This document shows, piece by piece, positions 4,901 through 8,762 of a DNA stretch of 8,762 bases. This DNA comes from Spirochaetales bacterium. Its GTDB lineage: Bacteria > Spirochaetota > Spirochaetia > DSM-2461. Numbering within the stretch: the stretch's first letter is position 1; each line of letters begins with the position of its first letter. Under the pieces are notes generated by a model, which was not told the origin of the DNA, searched no databases, and saw nothing but the letters and a program-made list of their open reading frames with translations. The stretch lies in assembly GCA_002748225.1 (NCBI GenBank), contig PDRU01000049.1, positions 1 through 8,762 on the forward strand, in the 5' to 3' direction. A program made the position numbers and the translations under genes.

Positions 4901-7285
4901 ATGCCTCAATATCCCCGTGAACTTCCCTGTGAAGAAATAGAACTGAACATAGAACTCCCCAGTCTGGAGAATGCCGGAGAAGATATTAACGACAAAAACT
5001 GGGCTCTGATCGGACAGGAGAGGGCTGTCCAGGCTCTGGAAATGGGTGTTTCCATCCGCGCCAAAGGCTACAACATATTTGTTGCCGGAGAATCCGGCAC
5101 CGGCAAGCATACAGCCGTCCTTGACGTCTTATCCCGCCACCGGCAGAAAAACGGTTTTCTGCGGGATATTGCCTATCTGCAGAATTTCAGTGAACCGGAC
5201 AAGCCCATAACACTTTCCTTCCCGGAAGGAAAAGCCGAAGTGTTCCGCGCCGACATCAAACGCCTTATTGAACGCCTGAAAGACCGCGTTACCCTGGACC
5301 TGGACACGGAAAGCTACAAGGCCCGCAGAGATTCCCTGATTACGGAAACCGAAAATGCCGAGAACAAGGTTCTTTCTGATTTTGAATCCAGACTGAACGC
5401 CGAAGGCTTCAGTACTATTCAAACCGGCGATAACGAAGAAGAACAGGCCGCGGATATTGCGCCGGTCATTGACGGCGAAATTGTTCTTTTTGAAGATCTT
5501 CAGGATCTTGTTTCATCCGGTAAAATTCCTGAACAGCTCTGGATAGAAACCCGTGAGCGCTACTTTGCCTACATGGACGCCATGAAACGCATCTACCGCG
5601 AACTGCGCACAGCCAGAGAAGAACTGGACAACACGCTGAAAGAACTGCGGGAAAAAACAATTGAACCGGGTATTGCCGAAGAGTGCAGGGCGGTCAGTTC
5701 CTGCTGGGACGATCCGAAAGTTCTTTCCTATCTGGAAAACCTGAAAAAAGACGTTATTGAAAACGCTGACTGGTTTTCCGGAGAAGAAGACGAAACAGAA
5801 GAAGCCGATCTTTCCGTACGCTACGGTGTGAACATTGTTGTTAACCGGGCCGGCAGCTCCGAACTGCCTGTTATACATGAAACAAACCCCACAAAGACCA
5901 ACCTTTTCGGCGCCATTGAAGCCCGCTACGACATGTCTGGAGAACTGAAAACCAACATGATGATGATCAAGGCCGGTTCCATACTCCGTGCCGACGGCGG
6001 TTTTCTCATTCTTCAGGCGGAAGACATTTTTTCCAAAGAGGGACTCTGGCCGGAGCTGAAACGGGCACTTCAGACAGGTCATGTGGTGCCCGAAGTGCAG
6101 TCAACCCCGCTGGGGCCCCTGCCCATACTCATGAAACCGGAACCGGTTATTGCGGAAACCACCGTTATTATGGTCGGCCCGGCCGGAATATACGAAACCC
6201 TCTGCGCCCAGGATCAGGAATTCCTGAAACTCTTTAAGGTAGCAGCCGAATTCAGCCCCATTATGCCCCGTAAAGCGGATACAGAGCGTGAATACGCCAG
6301 CTTTGCCCGCACCCTCTGCACACGGGAAAAACTGCTTCCGCTGGAGAGGGAAGCCATAGAGGAACTGATAGCCTACGGTGTACTTCTGGCCGAAAGACGC
6401 AACCGCCTGAGTACCCGCTTCAGTCTTATTGCCGATCTCCTCCGGGAATCGGACTATCTGGCATCCAGAGAACAGTCAAAAACCATAGGCCGGCAGACCG
6501 TCCGCAAAGCCATTGCCGCGCGTGAATACCAGGGTAACCTGCCGGAAGAAATGCTGATAGAACAAATTAGGGAAGGCACCCTGCTCATAGATACCGACGG
6601 ACGGCAGATCGGAACAGTTAACGGCCTGGCCGTCCTGGAAAGAGGTTCCTACGCCTTTGGAACTCCGCTGCGCATTACCGTTTCGGTGTCCCCCGGCAAG
6701 GAAGGACTGATCAACGTTGAAAGAGAAGCCGGACTCTCCGGAGAACTGCACGACAAGGGAGTGTTTCTGCTGGAAGGCTACCTGCGCCACCGTTACGCCC
6801 GGCATATGAACATTTCCCTGACAGCTTCCATTGCCGTGGAACAGTCCTACTATGAAATTGACGGAGACTCGGCCTCAGCGGCCGAACTGGCAGCCCTGCT
6901 TTCAGCCCTGGCGGAAGTTCCCCTGCGCCAGGACATTGCCGTAACCGGTGCCATAAACCAGCAGGGGCTCATACAGCCGGTCGGCGGCATTCGGGAGAAA
7001 GTTCAGGGGTTCTTCCAGGCGTGCGAAACCCGGGGACTCACCGGACAGCAGGGAGTTATTGTGCCGTCAAGAAATGCCTCAGCCGTTATACTCCCGGAAA
7101 AAGTAATTGATGCGGTCAGACAGTCTCATTTTCACATCTGGGCCGCCGATACTATTGACGAAGTATTAACCCTGCTGACAGGTTTGAACGCAGGAAAAAT
7201 ACGGCGTAACGGACGCTTTAGTAATCATAGTTTTAATGAAAAAGTCCGGCGGAGTCTGATGGAACTGACCCATCTGGCCCAATAA
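4901..7285 (+). CDS. Lon-related ATP-dependent protease (AAA_32 / Lon_C domains)
   Basis: A 794-residue cytosolic AAA+ serine protease of the Lon-related group with an AAA_32 ATPase module, distinct from classical LonA because it lacks the large N-terminal substrate domain. The Walker A motif GESGTGKHT has Lys69. Residues about 120-290 are charged and helical (rich in Glu/Lys/Arg), probably a coiled-coil insertion in the ATPase module. The second ATPase half has ADGGFLILQAEDIF near 365-378 at the Walker B position. The C-terminal Lon protease domain has catalytic Ser657 in DGDSAS and Lys700 in GGIREKVQG, the Ser-Lys dyad. Length and order match full-size family members, so it looks intact. 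It should unfold and degrade damaged or specific proteins. It is transcribed alone, divergent from the Nif3-like gene. The ATG at 4901 is the only sensible start near MPQYPREL, but it has no well-spaced ribosome site. Confidence 0.93.
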   Translation: MPQYPRELPCEEIELNIELPSLENAGEDINDKNWALIGQERAVQALEMGVSIRAKGYNIFVAGESGTGKHTAVLDVLSRHRQKNGFLRDIAYLQNFSEPDKPITLSFPEGKAEVFRADIKRLIERLKDRVTLDLDTESYKARRDSLITETENAENKVLSDFESRLNAEGFSTIQTGDNEEEQAADIAPVIDGEIVLFEDLQDLVSSGKIPEQLWIETRERYFAYMDAMKRIYRELRTAREELDNTLKELREKTIEPGIAEECRAVSSCWDDPKVLSYLENLKKDVIENADWFSGEEDETEEADLSVRYGVNIVVNRAGSSELPVIHETNPTKTNLFGAIEARYDMSGELKTNMMMIKAGSILRADGGFLILQAEDIFSKEGLWPELKRALQTGHVVPEVQSTPLGPLPILMKPEPVIAETTVIMVGPAGIYETLCAQDQEFLKLFKVAAEFSPIMPRKADTEREYASFARTLCTREKLLPLEREAIEELIAYGVLLAERRNRLSTRFSLIADLLRESDYLASREQSKTIGRQTVRKAIAAREYQGNLPEEMLIEQIREGTLLIDTDGRQIGTVNGLAVLERGSYAFGTPLRITVSVSPGKEGLINVEREAGLSGELHDKGVFLLEGYLRHRYARHMNISLTASIAVEQSYYEIDGDSASAAELAALLSALAEVPLRQDIAVTGAINQQGLIQPVGGIREKVQGFFQACETRGLTGQQGVIVPSRNASAVILPEKVIDAVRQSHFHIWAADTIDEVLTLLTGLNAGKIRRNGRFSNHSFNEKVRRSLMELTHLAQ

Positions 7286-7311
7286 GAGGTATACGGGTTA
7301 ACTTTTTATGT

Positions 7312-7364
7312 TTGACACAACTGAGTACCTGTGTCTTAATAAAAAACAAGTATAAAAGTATAAT
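7312..7364 (+). promoter_or_regulatory. Promoter region of the GHKL-like/HDOD gene
   Basis: A perfect -35 box TTGACA at 7312-7317 is followed after 18-19 bp by AT-rich -10 candidates (TTAATA or TAATAA near 7336-7342). A perfect TATAAT stands at 7359-7364 and could serve a second promoter, with no strong -35 box. The -35 box overlaps an inverted repeat, GACACA (7314-7319) and TGTGTC (7330-7335), with a 10-bp loop, a plausible repressor site or short hairpin. A ribosome site GAGG at 7367-7370 lies 10 nt before the ATG at 7381. Confidence 0.5.
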
Positions 7365-7380
7365 ATGAGGTTATATTTAT

Positions 7381-8762
7381 ATGCCAAATCCCAAAATAGT
7401 TGATAAGATCAAACAATCCATACGCATGTCTCTGCCTTTAACCATTACCACCTATAAACTGCCGCATGAGACGGAATTGCAGATTGACGAGATTCTGGAA
7501 GCCTATCTTAAGGAACTGGGACAAAGCGAACTGCAGAACCACCTTTCATACTGCCTCAAGGAACTGGCAGTTAATGCAAAAAAAGCCAATACCAAACGGG
7601 TTTATTTTAACGAGAAAAAGCTCAACATTGAAAACCGTGAAGACTACGCCGAAGGCATGAAGGGCTTCAAGGAAGAAACCCTGACCAATCATGAGTACTG
7701 GCTGGAAAAACAGAAACAACAGGGTCTTTACATCAAATTCATTTTCCACCCCAAAGACCGGAACTTCCGCATATCAATCGAAAACAACGTGGAAATAACC
7801 CGCCGGGAACAAATGCGTGTATACGACCGCATTGCCCGTTCCCGCGCCTTTGACACCCTGGAAGAAGCCTTTGCTGAAGTTCTGGACGACTCCGAGGGTG
7901 CCGGTCTGGGAATTGTCATACTCATTCTCATGCTGCGCAAAATGGGCCTGGATGAAGATTCCTATGAAATTGAAGGCGACAACGGCATAACCTCAGCCAG
8001 CATTACCGTACCCATCCATGAAATCAAGCTGGAGAAACTGGACATGCTCATTAACCAGATTGTTAATGAAATTGACCGTCTGCCTCCCTTCCCCGAAAAC
8101 ATTACAGCCATACAGCGGCTCATTAACGACCCCAAAAGCGAAATGACCGACATTGCCCGGAAAATCAGCACCGACCCCACACTGACAGCCGACCTGCTGC
8201 GCACAGTCAATTCGGCCCAGTTCATGCTTCCCAACAAAGTGGACAACATTGTCGACGCCGTTAAAATGCTTGGCCTGCGCGGTATAAAAAACATGCTCTA
8301 CAACTACGGAGCCGAAAAGATACTCGATCTGCCCGCGCACCCGGAACTTTGGGAACACGCGCACCGGACGGCCTTTTACAGCTTTACACTGGCCCGGCAG
8401 ATTACCCGCAGTAAAGACATTATTGACGATGCCTACGTCGGCGGTGTTCTGCACGACATCGGTAAAATAGTGTTCTCGTCAGTTCACCCTGATCTGCTGA
8501 CAAAAATTCAGAATTTCAGCAGCGCCCGCGATATTTCTCCCGGACTTTTTGAAGATCTGTCCGCCGGTTACAACCACGCGGAAATTGGAGCCAAAATAGC
8601 CGAAAAATGGAACTTTTCCGACTCACTGGTAGAAGCTATCCGCTATCACCATGAACCGAACGGCTGCCGCCCCGAATACCGGCTGAGTGTGTACTGCGTA
8701 TATCTGGGGGCAGCCATGTGCGACTACGAATCAGGAGAAATTGCCTACGATCTAATGGACCA
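7381..8762 (+). CDS. HDOD-domain signalling protein with GHKL ATPase-like N-terminus (partial)
   Basis: The frame is open from ATG 7381 to the window edge, giving 460 residues without a stop; the 3' end is missing. Residues about 45-215 resemble a degenerate GHKL (histidine-kinase-type) ATPase: ELAVNAKKA with Asn65 looks like the N box, ISIENNVEI stands where the DxGxG box should be, and GAGLG at 173-177 matches the last glycine box. From about residue 220 an HDOD domain follows, starting IVNEIDRLPPFPENITAIQRLI. It contains HD at 358-359 (GGVLHDIGK), His in YNHAEIGAKIAEKW and the pair in YHHEP, so the usual HD metal ligands look preserved, unlike many HDOD proteins. No GYP motif is seen, so it is not an HD-GYP phosphodiesterase. 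No signal peptide or membrane segment is seen, so it is probably cytosolic. HDOD proteins often act in signalling; the output here is unknown. Confidence 0.85.
   Translation, partial: MPNPKIVDKIKQSIRMSLPLTITTYKLPHETELQIDEILEAYLKELGQSELQNHLSYCLKELAVNAKKANTKRVYFNEKKLNIENREDYAEGMKGFKEETLTNHEYWLEKQKQQGLYIKFIFHPKDRNFRISIENNVEITRREQMRVYDRIARSRAFDTLEEAFAEVLDDSEGAGLGIVILILMLRKMGLDEDSYEIEGDNGITSASITVPIHEIKLEKLDMLINQIVNEIDRLPPFPENITAIQRLINDPKSEMTDIARKISTDPTLTADLLRTVNSAQFMLPNKVDNIVDAVKMLGLRGIKNMLYNYGAEKILDLPAHPELWEHAHRTAFYSFTLARQITRSKDIIDDAYVGGVLHDIGKIVFSSVHPDLLTKIQNFSSARDISPGLFEDLSAGYNHAEIGAKIAEKWNFSDSLVEAIRYHHEPNGCRPEYRLSVYCVYLGAAMCDYESGEIAYDLMD

Noticed and set aside
5513..6082. Long minus-strand open frame inside the protease gene (189 codons)
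   Set aside because: Phenylalanine/glycine/valine-rich composition typical of the reverse complement of a Glu/Lys-rich gene, with no recognisable domain and fully inside a well-supported CDS.
7314..7350. Rho-independent terminator after the protease gene
   Set aside because: The stem is only 6 bp with a long loop and is followed by A-rich instead of T-rich sequence on the plus strand.
7962..8454. Two overlapping minus-strand open frames opposite the HDOD gene
   Set aside because: Shadows of the plus-strand HDOD frame, whose conserved motifs are continuous through this region.

Overview
The window looks like a bacterial chromosome segment, most likely from a spirochaete (Spirochaetota). I infer this from three things: a small two-helix membrane protein overlapping the end of lspA, a Lon-related AAA protease, and a GHKL-like/HDOD fusion protein. 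The base composition is moderate, roughly half G+C. The phylum is a judgement from protein style and gene order, not a database result. No RNA gene, mobile element or CRISPR array is visible.

Left part (1-2334). A LacI-family regulator lies on the minus strand. A short gap with a 16-bp inverted repeat separates it from a divergent family 2 glycosyltransferase gene. The glycosyltransferase is broken: its frame is lost near 1702-1712, about 30-35 codons seem to be missing, and the original C-terminus is readable in another frame up to a TGA at 1892-1894. That TGA overlaps the ATG of the next gene, an intact pyrimidine-dimer DNA glycosylase of the T4 endonuclease V family.

Middle (2335-4815). 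Four minus-strand genes form a tight operon, in transcription order: a Nif3-like dinuclear metal protein, lipoprotein signal peptidase lspA, a 94-residue two-helix membrane protein, and a HAD-family phosphatase. The HAD gene has a lesion of the same kind as the glycosyltransferase: motif IV is cut after Gly-Asn-Asp-Tyr, and the usual C-terminus is found in another frame ending at 2423. The GC-rich DNA at and beyond this old end carries a diverged direct repeat.

Right part (4816-8762). A divergent promoter region serves the operon and a large intact Lon-related ATP-dependent protease. About 95 bp of AT-rich spacer follows, with a sigma70-like -35 box inside an inverted repeat. It leads to a protein with a degenerate GHKL ATPase-like N-terminus and an HDOD domain that keeps its HD metal ligands. 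This gene runs off the right edge.

The genes cover envelope and lipoprotein maturation (lspA and its small neighbour), surface glycan or sugar metabolism (the damaged glycosyltransferase and the regulator), DNA repair, protein quality control and signalling. No obviously new multi-gene system is visible. The most notable signals are the paired frame-breaking deletions flanking an intact repair gene, the N-terminus of that repair enzyme, possible near-leaderless promoters, and the HDOD architecture.
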